A DNA stretch of 64,000 bases from Pampus argenteus (lineage: Eukaryota; Chordata; Actinopteri; Scombriformes; Stromateidae): the NCBI GenBank assembly GCA_036937835.1, contig CM072874.1:11484001-11548000 (forward strand), in the 5' to 3' direction. The position numbers were made by a program, and so were the translations under genes. The notes under the pieces were generated by a model. The model saw only the letters and a program-made list of their open reading frames with translations, was not told the origin of the DNA and did no database searches. This document shows positions 49,935-62,166 of this stretch, piece after piece (positions within the stretch are counted from its first letter, which is position 1; every line of letters starts with the position of its first letter).

Positions 49935-50420
49935 GCAGACATCTACTGAAGTTAGCATGCTAGCCAGCTAGCCGTCTTGTAATACCAGTTTGTTCCTCAA
50001 GAGGCGATAGTGAGTCACGGTAGCATCCAGTCTGCCCTGAGTCCAACATTTAGAGCATGAAGAAGTAACGCTGCCCCAAGGACGTATTATAACCTCTGGA
50101 CACTCCTGTTGACGGTAATGTCATCGGTTAGTGATTAATTAATTAAACAGTAAACACAATGACGACTGAAGCTCATCTCCAGTTTTCTGGTCCTATGAAT
50201 TCTTACATATAGCACCTTTTAATGGTGATATGAGGCTTCAGCCATCTGAGTTAGTCAAATAAAGTGGACATTTTAATTTTTTCAGGTTTTTTTTTTGTAA
50301 CAAAAACATCCCTCTTTGTACCCATCACTTAAAAGAGCACCGTGAAGGGGATCTCTTAACGGATAGTATGAACGATTACAGCACGAAAAACACTTGGACA
50401 CCTGACTGTTGTTATGGAGG
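49935..50420 (+). repeat. Fish dispersed repeat fragments
   Basis: The part with 'gaagttagcatgctagccag' (about 49948) recurs reverse-complemented near 62950-62990. The part with 'cttcagccatc' to 'gaacgattacagc' (about 50199-50390) recurs in the same orientation at about 53130-53490. Both are therefore repeat copies; the class is not determined. Confidence 0.65.
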
Positions 50421-50452
50421 AGACCTGGAAATGTGAACCTGTCCTTTACATT

Positions 50453-50453
<1 letters not shown>

Positions 50454-50494
<41 letters not shown>
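50454..50494. repeat. (AC)n microsatellite
   Basis: About 19 units, upstream of the aldh3a2 non-coding exon. Confidence 0.95.
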
Positions 50495-50497
<3 letters not shown>

Positions 50498-50559
50498 AAC
50501 GTTACCAGAGGCGGTGTAGTCCTGCCCCTGTGTGGGTGTAACCTAACGGGGAAGGAGAG

Positions 50560-50661
50560 CTCCGTCTTTCCCTGCTGCTGTCATTATTATTCAGCTCCTC
50601 CGCTGAGAGATATTTCACCATCAAGACTGATCTCCAGAAATACACGACTGACATTATTCAG
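50560..50661 (+). other. aldh3a2: Probable non-coding first exon of aldh3a2
   Basis: A GC-richer stretch ends at a consensus donor (TTCAG|GTAGGA) at 50661, and the coding exon's acceptor at 52237 lies one base before the ATG. An upstream untranslated exon is therefore needed and this is the best candidate. The left limit is approximate. Confidence 0.45.
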
Positions 50662-52238
50662 GTAGGAGTCAAACTAAAGCTACGCAGCGCTGTGTTATAT
50701 TTACCGTTAAGACTGTTTGGCTAACGGCCGACAGACAGACAAGGCGACCAGTGGAGATGTGGAAAGATGGCGAAACAAACTGATGAAAAACAATTACTGT
50801 AAAGAAAACAACATATTTGTATGCTATAATAATACCAGTATACCAATGTGACGTATTATGAAGATATTTTGTTTCTGCACTTGCAGAATAGTTACAGTCG
50901 TCGCCAAATGGTACGGTCCGTTATCAGACAGTCACCGTTTATACCGGATATGGTCGTTACAGGTTGTTGTTGTTTCTGTAAAAGCTTTGACTCAGTTGAC
51001 TCAAGTTGTAATTCTGCTACAGTATTTTCTGTTACATTGAACTGTATAAAAACCACTCTCCGTTGTCTATAAACAAAGAGCAGCACAGACAAAGAGTCTA
51101 CCATTTGTCCGGAGGAGGGGGGGTCATTTAAACTGTCAACGAACAGACGTTAGGAGGTTCGTTAGGAGGTTGTCTTTACATCCTAACATTGTGTAATAAA
51201 TCTCCAGGTAACAGTAAGTACACAAGTCTACAAGAGGTACTCATAGTGCACAATGGGTTCAATGTTACAGCTGTATATTATAAAGTTTGAATACTATTTA
51301 CCGATGCACTGTATAGTTATAGTTTATTTATACTTTCACAGTTTGAATTTGAAACAAACTGTATTATTCATTAAGGTTTTCTGTCTAAAATATATAAAGT
51401 AATAGCTGTGTCATAAATGCATTGTAAAAAAAAAAAATAAATATATTAAGTAGTAGAGTAGAAATTTAAAAAAAAAAATTGCCAGAAAGTGGAAAAACAA
51501 AGGTACAAGTACCTACTAAAACAGTACATGACAGTACTTGAGTTACATTCCAACACTGTACTTTTGCATCAAAAGGCAGAGTGCCTCTGGGTTATACTGT
51601 ATGTATACTCTGTGTGCATTAAAACATAATTTAATAACAGTATATCTCCCCTCCCAACACACACAGCTTTTCTCTTTTTTCATGCTTTTCTGTTGAAATA
51701 CCACCACAGTGATATTCGACGGGTGAAGAGGTGCAGTTGGCGATTTTCAGCTGTTGACCAGATGTACATGGGTGTGAAAAATACTAGCAATATTAATATT
51801 TATAATAGTATAATATATTATTTTTATTATCAATTCATATTCTCGATATATCAAGTAGGTTTATTTAATGTCCGAAAATGGTGAAAAATATTGATCGCAG
51901 TTTCCCAAAGCCTAAGATGATGGCCTCAAATGTCTGACCAACAGTCAACAACTCAAAGATATTCAGACAAAGTAGACAGGAAAATATTCCCATTTGTGAA
52001 ACTTGAATCAGAGAATGTGGACTTTTTCTCTCTTAAAAACTGGGTCCAAACGATTAATCAGTGGTCAGAATAGTTGGTGATTGATTTAACAGTTGCCAAC
52101 TAATCAGTTAATGCAGTTCTAAAAGATATTTTTGCCACATTCGCTCAACACAGTTTTAAATCACGGCGGTAACCCTTTCCATTGAACACATGTCAGGAAA
52201 TGTTAGCTACCCTTTAAGTTGTCCTTTCTTCAACCAGG

Positions 52239-55200
52239 ATGTCACAGGAGCAGGTGGCAGTGGCTCGTGCCAGGAAAGCCTTCGAAACAGGCAGGTCCAA
52301 ATGTTTAGAGTACCGCATCCACCAACTGAAGAACCTGCAGCGGATGTTCATTGAGAAACAGAAAGAGATTTCAGATGCCATCAAGAAAGACCTCAATAAG
52401 GTGAGTGAGTGAGCGAGTTAGTGAGTGAGCTAGATGAATGAAGTAGAAGATGAATTATGAAATATATTAAGATTATAACCATGGGAGGGATTAAAATGAC
52501 AGAAATGATGCATGTCACAGTTAGCCTGCCCTGGTTACAGTTTCAAAACTTTTTTTTTGTTGGTAACAGGCTTTAGAAAGAAAACATACAGTGAAAAAAG
52601 AACAAAAAACAACAACATCAGTTATGAGCAATGCCACTATTATTGTTTTCATTCCCAGAGTGAAGTGGGGACCCAGCTGTATGAGACTCTGGGGCTGGAG
52701 GGGGAGATCAGCCTGGCCATCAGGAAGCTGAAGGAGTGGGCTGCCCCTCGTTCTGTGGAGAAGAACCTGCTGACCATCTCCGACACCGTCTACATCAAGC
52801 CAGAGCCGCTGGGAGTGGTGCTGATCATCGGGGCGTGGAACTACCCCTGGGCCGTCACCATACAGCCACTCATCGGAGCCATCGCTGCTGGTACAGTAGG
52901 ATGCTGAGTGTGTGTGTGTGAGTGCGGTGTGTGAAAGGGCAGTGTGTCACCGTGTGTGTGACGTAACGAGGTCAGCGTTCACATTTTTATCTAACTTCAA
53001 CATCATTTTCCCCTGAGATGAACTTTGAGAAGAGATCATGGGTCTGACTGTGCACAATATCTTAGACACTGACGCAAGATTTGTGTCTTTGGTCCAAATT
53101 AAAATGACACAAAAGTTTATCTCAAGCCAATTTGAAGCTTCAGCCATCCGCATTTGTCAAAACAAGTAGATTTCTTTCAACACTACAGTCTTTTTAGTGC
53201 CAAAGTCCCTCTTTTTGTCTCTATGCTTCCACTACAGCATTATAGGGAAACACTGTCTGAAAAAACACAAAGAGGCAATCTGTTGCTTAAAGGAATGTAA
53301 ATGTGGCAGATCATCCAAGTTATATGACTAACTTAGACTGCATAGACTTATATAATGTTCAGATTAATTTTAAAATGGATATTTCCTCCATCACTTACAT
53401 TAAAAGCACATTTGAAGGGGATTTTAATAGGCAGTACAAACAGGATGAATGATTACAGCTTTCTGTGTTCCTATGAGCACCTGATTGTTGTTTTAAGACT
53501 TAAAAAATTATTCTTCCATTTTTTCTTATGCAGTTCCCTTGTCTTGTGATTGTAACCACTGCAGTTCCTTTTTATCCCAGCGTTGCGTAACATACTTTAT
53601 TTTCTGCGAGTCATGATTAGTGAGTCAAAGGCCACATTGTGAACTCTACCCTGCCGCCATAAGAGCATCGATGTTATATAATTTAGAGCTGCAATTAACA
53701 ATTATTTTAATTTTCACAAGGTGTTCAAGGTGACATCTTCAAATATCTTGTTTCATTTGACCCACAGTCAAAAGAAAGAAAGAAAAAAAAAACAATAATA
53801 ATGATAACATCTGAGAAGCTGAAAACAGCATTTCTGGGGCATTTTTGTTTAGACATTATTAAAACGATTATTGGGTTATCAAAATAGTTGCCGATTATTT
53901 TTTTTCCAACTTCAACTACTTAATTAATCAACTAATCATTGGAGCGCTAAAAAGATTAGCAACAGATTCCTGTCCTGTAATGTGTACTTGTACTGCAATT
54001 GTCACACAGCATCATGTATTTCTGCAGCATTATGTGTGTCTGCACATATGAACATGCATATCTCAACTCATTATATATCAGTGATTGCTCAGAGAACAAG
54101 GTTAAACTATGAAGCACTCAGGTCCAAGATAATAAATTAACTCATGCATAATTCATTTCTGTTTCTAAAGCTACCCTAAACAGGCCACCCTGTGCTTTTA
54201 TAGAGGCTCTAAATCAAGCTCTGATCACTTTGTGATGCAAATTTCAGTGTTTGTCTATGACTGTTAGCATGACACAGCAGTATTTTTAACCGTTTTTTTT
54301 TTTTTTTACTCTTTTGTTTGTTACTTTTCTTTCAGTGGTTATTTTACATATCAGTGTTACAAGATCTACTGCGGGCGGGTTATTTGTTTAGTAATTAGTT
54401 TAAAACGTGTTTCGACTCAAATGTTGTGAGGTGTTTGCATACTCTGGACTTTAACCTTTGCTCCAACATTATCAGATCTTGCAATGACTGTCATATCTGC
54501 CTAGTAGGTAACAAGTCATTTCTACTGATTTTTTGGCAGTTGCAGGGCACAGATCATTAAAAAAAAAAAAAAAATTGAGATATGAGGCAGCTGTACATAT
54601 AGTCACCAGATTCAATCATTTATTATTATGTTTTTGAATAAAAGGCTGTTTATTTATTTATATATTCACACTTGATATCTTTTTCTGCAGTTTTCAACTG
54701 TGTCTGAATCACAGCATTTCCTTTATAAAATGGAACTTACACAGGTGTGATCACATGACCGAAATATGATCATCTATGATTAGATGGTCGTATATTAGGG
54801 GTGTTTTGAATTTGACTACAAGAATTTGTGATGGTATTTTGCCTGAAATGGAAAGTGAGACACATCTCATAAGTAACAATTGATCTGTTGGGAAACAGTC
54901 TGCATAAAAAATAAGAGCTAATACATACAGCTAATACTTGACAATTCAAGACCATCAGAGGCCTTCATTTTACACATGTAATCATGTCTGTCCATTTTAT
55001 TTAAAGATTGCAAAAGGTGGCTTGACAGTACAGTGCACATAAACACACTCTCTAAACTAAATTGGAAAAATAGCATAAAAGAAAATGAATATTGAGAGTA
55101 AAATAGAAAATATATTTGTTACTTAATTACAAATGTCTAATTATATAATTTGCTGCCATTTACCTGTCCAGGTAATGCAGCTGTGGTGAAGCCCTCTGAG

Positions 55201-55281
55201 GTCTGTGTTCACACTGCAAAGGTCATGGAGGATCTGCTGCCAGGTTACATCGACAAAGTAAGGATGGCTCACTGAACTGAA

Positions 55282-55371
<90 letters not shown>

Positions 55372-58300
55372 CATCATTTACACTTTCCCTGTGGACAGAA
55401 ACACAGATTTTGATCTCTGTTTATAGTTCACATTACTACGACTCTTTCTTTCCTTACAGTTTATTTGCATGCAGCCTATTGATACCTGAATGTGCGTCTT
55501 TAATCCTCCAGGAGCTCTACCCCGTAGTAACCGGAGGTGTGCCAGAGACCCAGGAGTTGCTGCGTCAGCGCTTCGATCACATCTTCTACACCGGCAACAG
55601 CATGGTGGGCAAGCTGATCATGGAGGCTGCTGCCAAACACCTGACACCTGTCACACTGGAGCTGGGCGGGAAGAGCCCCTGTTACATCGACAAGAACTGT
55701 GACATCAACATAGCCTGCAGGTCAAAGCAATGTTCAAATATGGTTTGGTTTAATGTTTCTTTTTACTGTCTTTCTTTAATGCATCGTATCTCTGAATCTT
55801 AGTTTTGCTTCACTCTTTTCCTCTTATTTATTTTAATTTAAATAAGATGCTTTCCATCCAGCCTCTCTGCTCTCTCTCTCTGCTCTCTCATTTTCGCTTT
55901 TCCACCACTTGTAGACGTGTCGCCTGGGGAAAGTACACCAACTGTGGTCAGACCTGCATCGCCCCGGACTATATCCTTTGTGAGCCCAGCATCCAGGACA
56001 AGGTTATTGAAGAGATCAAGAAGTCAATTAAGGTAATAACAATCTGAAGACCCCAGCTCAAAAATAAAGTTTAATTCTGAAGTTTGTTTTTTTTTTTTTT
56101 TAAAAAGGTGACTTAAGAAAAAATTGAAAGCATCCTCATATAACAAATATTAGTAAACATGAAAAGTTATACAGTCCGCAAATTTATGGAGTACCAATAA
56201 ATATGAAATTGTTGAAACAGCCACAGCTGTGATGTTGTTTGTTGTTGGTTGGCAGGAGTTCTACACAGACAACCCAAAGACTTGCCCTGACTATGGACGT
56301 ATCATCAACCAGCGCCACTTCAAGAGGATAATGGCCATGTTGGAAGACAGCACCGTCGCTGCAGGAGGAGAAAATGATGAGTCCGACTGCTACATTGGTA
56401 ATACTTCTGACAGCCACCAACAGTTCAAATGATGTTTTAAAAGTATTGTCAGGGATGTTTTTTTGTTTGGTTTACATCCAGACAGTAATGCAGATTTACA
56501 ACACTTACCATGCTTATTATTTACCATACTAAGCGATGAACGCAGGCATCTTCTAAACAGTGTTTCTCTGTTATGTTTAGCCCCCACAGTTTTGCGAGAT
56601 GTAAAGCCAGAAGCGAATGTGATGCAGGAGGAGATATTTGGGCCTCTGCTCCCCATTTTGCCCATCAGCAGCCTGGACGAAGCGATCAAGTTTATCAACA
56701 AGAGAGAGAAACCTCTGGCCCTCTACATCTTTACGCCAGATGACAAGGTGTGCACACATGCAGACATGCAGCAAAGTAGTAAACCGATTCACACATGTAC
56801 AATTTTAGATAGATGTAAATTAAGACTCATGAGAGTAACATGAATGATTTCTCTTTTTTTTAAAGGTGATAGAAAGAATGAGAGATGAAACCTCCAGTGG
56901 AGGACTGCTGGCCAATGACTGTCTTGTTCACTATTCTGTCAGCTCTCTGCCTTTTGGAGGAGTGGGTGAGTGCACACAAGAGACTGTATTACAAACAAGA
57001 GTTCAGTCACTCTACGTTTTATTTATTCATTCTCACTCATTCAAACACTCACTCGTCCAGACCTACGCTCAGTGGTGGGCAATGTCTCAGGGGCAGGAGT
57101 GTGAGTGAATAAATGGGTGTGCTAATAGCAGAAGAGCATTAGATAAAGGGCCGGAAAAAGGTCTGTAACTTTACAAAACATATTATAACCTTTAAATTTC
57201 TCAAACAGCCATTGGCTTTCATTAACTTGGTAAAGAAACTGGAACTTGTCAGTGTTCAGTCACCAAGTGGTAGTAATACAGCTATTTAGAAATCTTCTCT
57301 TTTTTTTAAAGAAAACCTTGAACTGAGATTTTAGAGTTGGCTGTCAAATTAATCTAAATTAATTTTATAATACAACAAACCAGATTGTCAATTTTAATTT
57401 CTGTATTTGAGTTTGATTTCCTGACAACATTCAACTCATGAATACTGTATGTCAAAACATTGGCTCCAACATCATAAAGGTTTTTCAGGATAGGATATAC
57501 AACACTAATGGAGCTTTTTTTTTTATGACATTGTGCATTATTGTTTGATTGTGTTGATTTTCAATCTTTGTTGACACAGTCAAACCATCTCCCTGTTTTT
57601 GTGTACAGGAAACAGCGGTATGGGCTGCTACCACGGCAAGTTCAGCTTCGACCAGCTGAGCCACCTGCGCGGTTGTCTGATCAAACAGCTGAAAATGGAG
57701 GGAATGAACAGCATGCGGTACCCACCTCACACACCCAAAAAACTGGGCTGGGCACGATTCTTCATCCTGAAGAACATAGACGTGGGCTGGATAGGGCGCA
57801 TGATACTCTTAGCCGCCCTGGTTGTTGTGGCTGCTGTTGCGCTACAGGTGAGTTATGGAGAGAAAGAGCAACATGACTTTATACAGTGAGGAAATTCGAT
57901 ACTGTAGGTCATTCAATGCACACCGTCGCTAAGTGCCAAACAGACAAAACATGTTTGTAGCTACAGCAGGTTTGCATTGTAAAGATCTGGAAAGCTTTAA
58001 AATGCCTTTAATCAACCATTTACCCGTCTTGCTGCAGAAGGTTTAGGCATATGGTCTATTTGTTGCTGCTAGTGATCATATCTGCACATTTGCTTGTCCT
58101 GCTTACACTGGCCATGTGGAATTTTTATTGTTTTAGTTTACGAAGATACATTTATACTTAAAGGCTAACAAACATTTAGGATGCAACATAATACATTTAC
58201 AAATCTTTTGAAAAAGAAAAACTTTTTTGAAACTTTTTAGTTTTTGTTTCTGCTACTCTCAACATGCATTACTGCCCTCTACAAATGGCAGGAAGCTCCA

Positions 58301-58402
58301 TGCTCGTACACAACACAGGATACAAAGAAGACATGGACTCACTCTTTAAAACACCATTATTTCTTTCTACTATCTTTTTTTTTCCAGAATTATCTCCTTT
58401 GA
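52239..58402 (+). CDS. aldh3a2: Fatty aldehyde dehydrogenase (ALDH3A2)
   Basis: Coding exons 52239-52400, 52659-52890, 55172-55257, 55512-55720, 55915-56032, 56256-56397, 56581-56747, 56866-56965, 57609-57847 and 58388-58402 give 489 residues (human 485). Catalytic Cys244 lies in NCGQTCIAPDY and the general base Glu210 in LELGGKSP; IIGAWNYPW, TGNSMVGKLIMEAA and QEEIFGPLLPI are further ALDH3 signatures. A C-terminal hydrophobic helix, RMILLAALVVVAAVALQ (469-485), anchors the enzyme to the ER membrane, which distinguishes ALDH3A2 from soluble ALDH3A1. It oxidises long-chain aldehydes to fatty acids with NAD+. The last exon here adds NYLL; reading through instead adds 13 other residues (stop at 57889). 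Confidence 0.95.
52891..55171 (+). other. Intron of aldh3a2 (2.3 kb) with dispersed repeat
   Basis: Contains the repeat copy at about 53130-53490 and T/A-rich homopolymers (about 54293-54307 and 54561-54574). No exon is recognised. Confidence 0.55.
53130..53490 (+). repeat. Dispersed repeat, direct copy of 50199-50390
   Basis: Shares 'gcttcagccatc', 'catcactta', 'tgaagggga' and 'gattacagc' in the same order as the upstream copy, with extra sequence inserted in the middle. Confidence 0.65.
55289..55370. repeat. (TA)n microsatellite, 41 units
   Basis: An uninterrupted TA run fills a third of the 254-base intron between aldh3a2 exons at 55257 and 55512. It generates artefactual YIYI open frames on both strands. 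Confidence 0.97.
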
Positions 58403-59450
58403 AGACATCCCACTGCTTTCCAGACAACAGGTCTTCTTTACCCTGAGGACCCAAGAAAAGAAAAAGGCAGCATGAAGCTCATAACATCCCATCGATGGGT
58501 TTCTGCAAAAATCAGACCAGAGTCTGCACAAGACTTTAACTAATGCTGCAATACAGTGAAGGTTTAGAGTGTTGCCTTAAGTAATTTTTTGTATCCTAAA
58601 TCTATCATAAATCATATTATTAATTTCACAGCTACTTAGTGTAAAGAGCATCTGATTTTCCATTAGGTAAATATTCATTCCCATGTACGAGCTGTACATT
58701 AGACTTCAGTATCACTACCTTCTTTTTTTTTTACCTGTTAAATCAGATCCGCACATTTAGAAAAATAATTACAAGCACACTATAATTTACAAAACAATGT
58801 TGTGATTTTGCTAGAAATGATTTTAAATGAGTCAAAATGTATGAAGCTATTGTTAAGACTTATGATGTCAGGTCATCACTGTGAAATAACAATATACACA
58901 TGTAGCAAAGATGCTCGCTGAAGGTCCAAAAAGATGAAGTTGTAAAATATGACCTGACATCTCTTGTCATAATGAAACTGTTTTATTGTATAAGCATTGC
59001 ATACTGTTAAGTTTAAGTCCATTCCATTTCAATGATGGACCAGCCATTAACATGCATGTTCAGCCTGACGGTACTTGATCATTTCATCCCAGCGTATGTT
59101 TGTTTGGTTCCGTTCAGCGTGTGCCTTTCTTGTGACGGCAGAGATCACGTTCAGTCCGTCTCTGTCAACATTATGATCTGATCACACGTTTTCAGCCTGT
59201 CGGTATCAGACAGGACCATGTGAAGAATGTTTTATTTCAAATAACTTTCTGAAAACACCAATGCTTTTTTTTTTTTTTTTTTTTTTTATAAATTCAAGCA
59301 ATATTGTAAACTGTTTATCAATCTTTAAACAACTATATTTGCAATTTTTCGCTTTTTTTTCAAAGATTTAAGGGATATTTAATTAGTAGTTGAACACATC
59401 TACATGTATTTCTGTAATGTAATAATATTAAAATAAATATATTTATAGAT
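58403..59450 (+). other. aldh3a2: 3' untranslated region of aldh3a2
   Basis: Non-coding from the stop codon to the AATAAA at 59432-59437. It contains a T run of about 22 bases near 59266-59287. Confidence 0.55.
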
Positions 59451-60399
59451 GTGTCTGTTTATAATTTGATTTGTGTTATGTATTAGTACAATATCTTACA
59501 TGTTATTTTAGTTAGTTTTTAACAGGTTAAACACAAACGATGTAAAAAAAATTTAATCATTTTAGCAATTACTATACAAGGCAACACAAGATTGATATAC
59601 CTCTGCATTTTATACTAACAGGAAATGGCGGAGGACTTGTAATACTGCAACTTTAGGAACAGTACTGCCAATTTTACATTTAGAATATGAAAAAGCAACG
59701 TCTTTTTATTTTTATTTTCCCCAAGATGTTCCTGAGCTTTCTCATCACAGTCCACATTTAGCCCCCACCCCCTCCTCCTCCATTGCTTTTGGGTTATATT
59801 TTCACCAATACACACACAAGTAGATGTTTTTACAGTTTGACTTGAGATAGAAGAAAAAGCACAGGTGTTACTAATAACGCTGATGAAGCCTCAGTTCCAG
59901 GAAGCAAGCATGTTCAGTGTCAGTCTGTTCATTTTAAATCAACAGCGGTTCTGTTCTATTCAAGTATCCCAGTAAGCAAAGACAATGTGACAGTGAGCCG
60001 ACATAACAAGACCCTGAAACTGAGGCAGCTTGTGTCAAAATGTCTTTTGTGAAAGAAGGCCTATCAATCAACAATTTAGTATGTTGGCATCTTCAAATAC
60101 ATTTCCAGCGTATGGAAAGAACCTTATATTCAGATGCAGGAGGCAGAAGGTGCTTCTATTTAAGTATGACCCCACACTATTTGACTTTGCCAGCAGGTGT
60201 CTGTCTTTCTTTGTTCACACACCTGATAAGTCGAGGTCTTTGCTCAAAGTTTTCTCTCTCTTTCTCACACCACACACACAGACACACACCTTTTGTCATA
60301 ATCTCATGACCAACCAATGATGCTCAGAGTCAGTATGTGAAGGCAGCTGAAGTTCATTTATCAGGAGTCGTCTCTGCCTGTTGTGTGCTGATCCTGATC
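59451..60399. other. Intergenic region between aldh3a2 and ca4-like gene
   Basis: AT-rich and without a recognisable gene. The promoter of the ca4-like gene should lie at the right end; I see no clear TATA box. Confidence 0.4.
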
Positions 60400-62123
60400 A
60401 TGGATTTTTCTCTCTACCTCCTGATTTTGCCTACTTTCCTCTCTCAGTGCACAGGTATGACACACACACACACACACACAAACATTTACCAAGACAAACT
60501 GCTGCTTACAAGAGCTGTGCTTGACTTCTAGCACTTTAAAAATGTATTATAGCTAGAGAACCTAATTTAAAACAGTACTTTCTAACGTGGGTCATAGGAT
60601 ACATCTGAGGGGTCACAAGATGATTAAGAAAGAGAAGCAGAAAGAAAACAACAAAGAGGACATAAAGTTATACGTATTTTTTTTCTGTCTATCCTCTAAT
60701 CTTCTGCTGTTTGCTTGTAAATTAGTGGCTAAATTCAATCGATTATTCAAATAAAACAAATAAGAAATTCAGTTTCTGGTAGAATTAGATAAAGCATTTT
60801 TCCAGTAGCCAATATTTTGTTTTAATGGGTTTTCTGATTTAAGGTTCAAGTCTCTCTGGGCTGTTAGTTTATTGGAAAAATATCGTGTAAGTATAAGGAA
60901 ACAAAGCTAGCGGGTTAGGACTTGAACATCTTAGGTTCGTCTTTTTCGTACTGCTCAGTTTGGCACATGGATACGAGCCAGGTGGAGTAAAGCCAACCTC
61001 CACCTGTGCATTGTTCTCAGATGGTGAGAACTATTATCCCCTTTCAAAGAATGGCATTGTGGGAGGCAGCAGGGTTAATCTGTGGTCCTATATTGGCTAA
61101 ATGGTTCTCTATAGCGCCTTTCATTCCCACCGCAGAGTCAGACACTAGAGTGTCATTCACATCAGCAATACAATACACAACCGCCGCACAACACTAAATG
61201 ACTTCACCTGCACCTGTTGGACGGACACGTTCAATGCAACGACCTAGACGCAGTTAAGGAGACGGAAAGAGGTTTTCTGAGCCAGCCATCCACTTTACAC
61301 GCAATCAATGTAACCCCCAAACACTTCTACACAACACACTCCAAAAAGATTAAAAATAAATCTCTTTACTATCTACATTATTGGTTTATATGTAAGAATC
61401 GGAAGCCATTAAAGATAATGACTTTTACTTGAAAAAGTGAAGTTTCTGCATTTATTTTAATACGCCATGTTAGTCAATAACAGCATTTTAGTTTCCAGTA
61501 TGATGATTGATTTAAACAGCATTGTGATCACAGAAAAAAAACTTGACTCTTGACATCAATGCATGACTATTTTCAAGCATCAAGTCAACTCTGTAGCTTA
61601 TAACACTGGATTTTTACAGTACAGCCCAGCTCCTTGTGTTGTGTACTAAGAGGCATATACAATATATGAACAGATTTTATCCTAAGTTCTAACTTTTTGT
61701 GTCTTTCAGTGTTATATCAACTCATTCTTGTGTTATTAAGGCTCTAATATATTATTAATGTGTCACTGTCATGCTTTGCTTTTACAAGTGCTATTGGAGA
61801 ATTTATATATTTATATATGAACACAAAGGCAACTGAAGAACATGATTAGTAATGTGAGAATTATTAATAATAATCTTTGCTTATGTGTGTGTGTGTGCAT
61901 GTGTGAGAGAGAGAAAGTGTTTTGCCCTTTGAGAATTCTCACAAGGTCAGCTGCAGAGCACAAATGCATTAGCAGTAAGCTTGCTGACAGAGGAAAAAAA
62001 ACCTCACTGTGGCTAATAGAGCGTGTATGTGAGAATTAATACTCATTTATTAACTGGAGAAAGGCAGCTTGTTTGGCACAAAGGAGAACTGTCAGGAAAT
62101 ACTGTATGTCCCCACCCCCCCTT

Positions 62124-62166
<43 letters not shown>

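Larger units (their letters stand above)
46375..50560. other. Intergenic region between sebox and aldh3a2 (divergent)
   Basis: Contains a (TG)n run (46813-46836), a Tc1-like remnant (about 47941-48020), fish dispersed-repeat fragments (about 49935-50420) and an (AC)n run (50454-50494). No protein-coding gene is recognised. Regulatory sequence for both flanking genes should be here. Confidence 0.5.

Noticed and set aside
55141..55377. Open frames with YIYI repeats on both strands
   Set aside because: They come from the (TA)n run; only the parts belonging to aldh3a2 exons are real.
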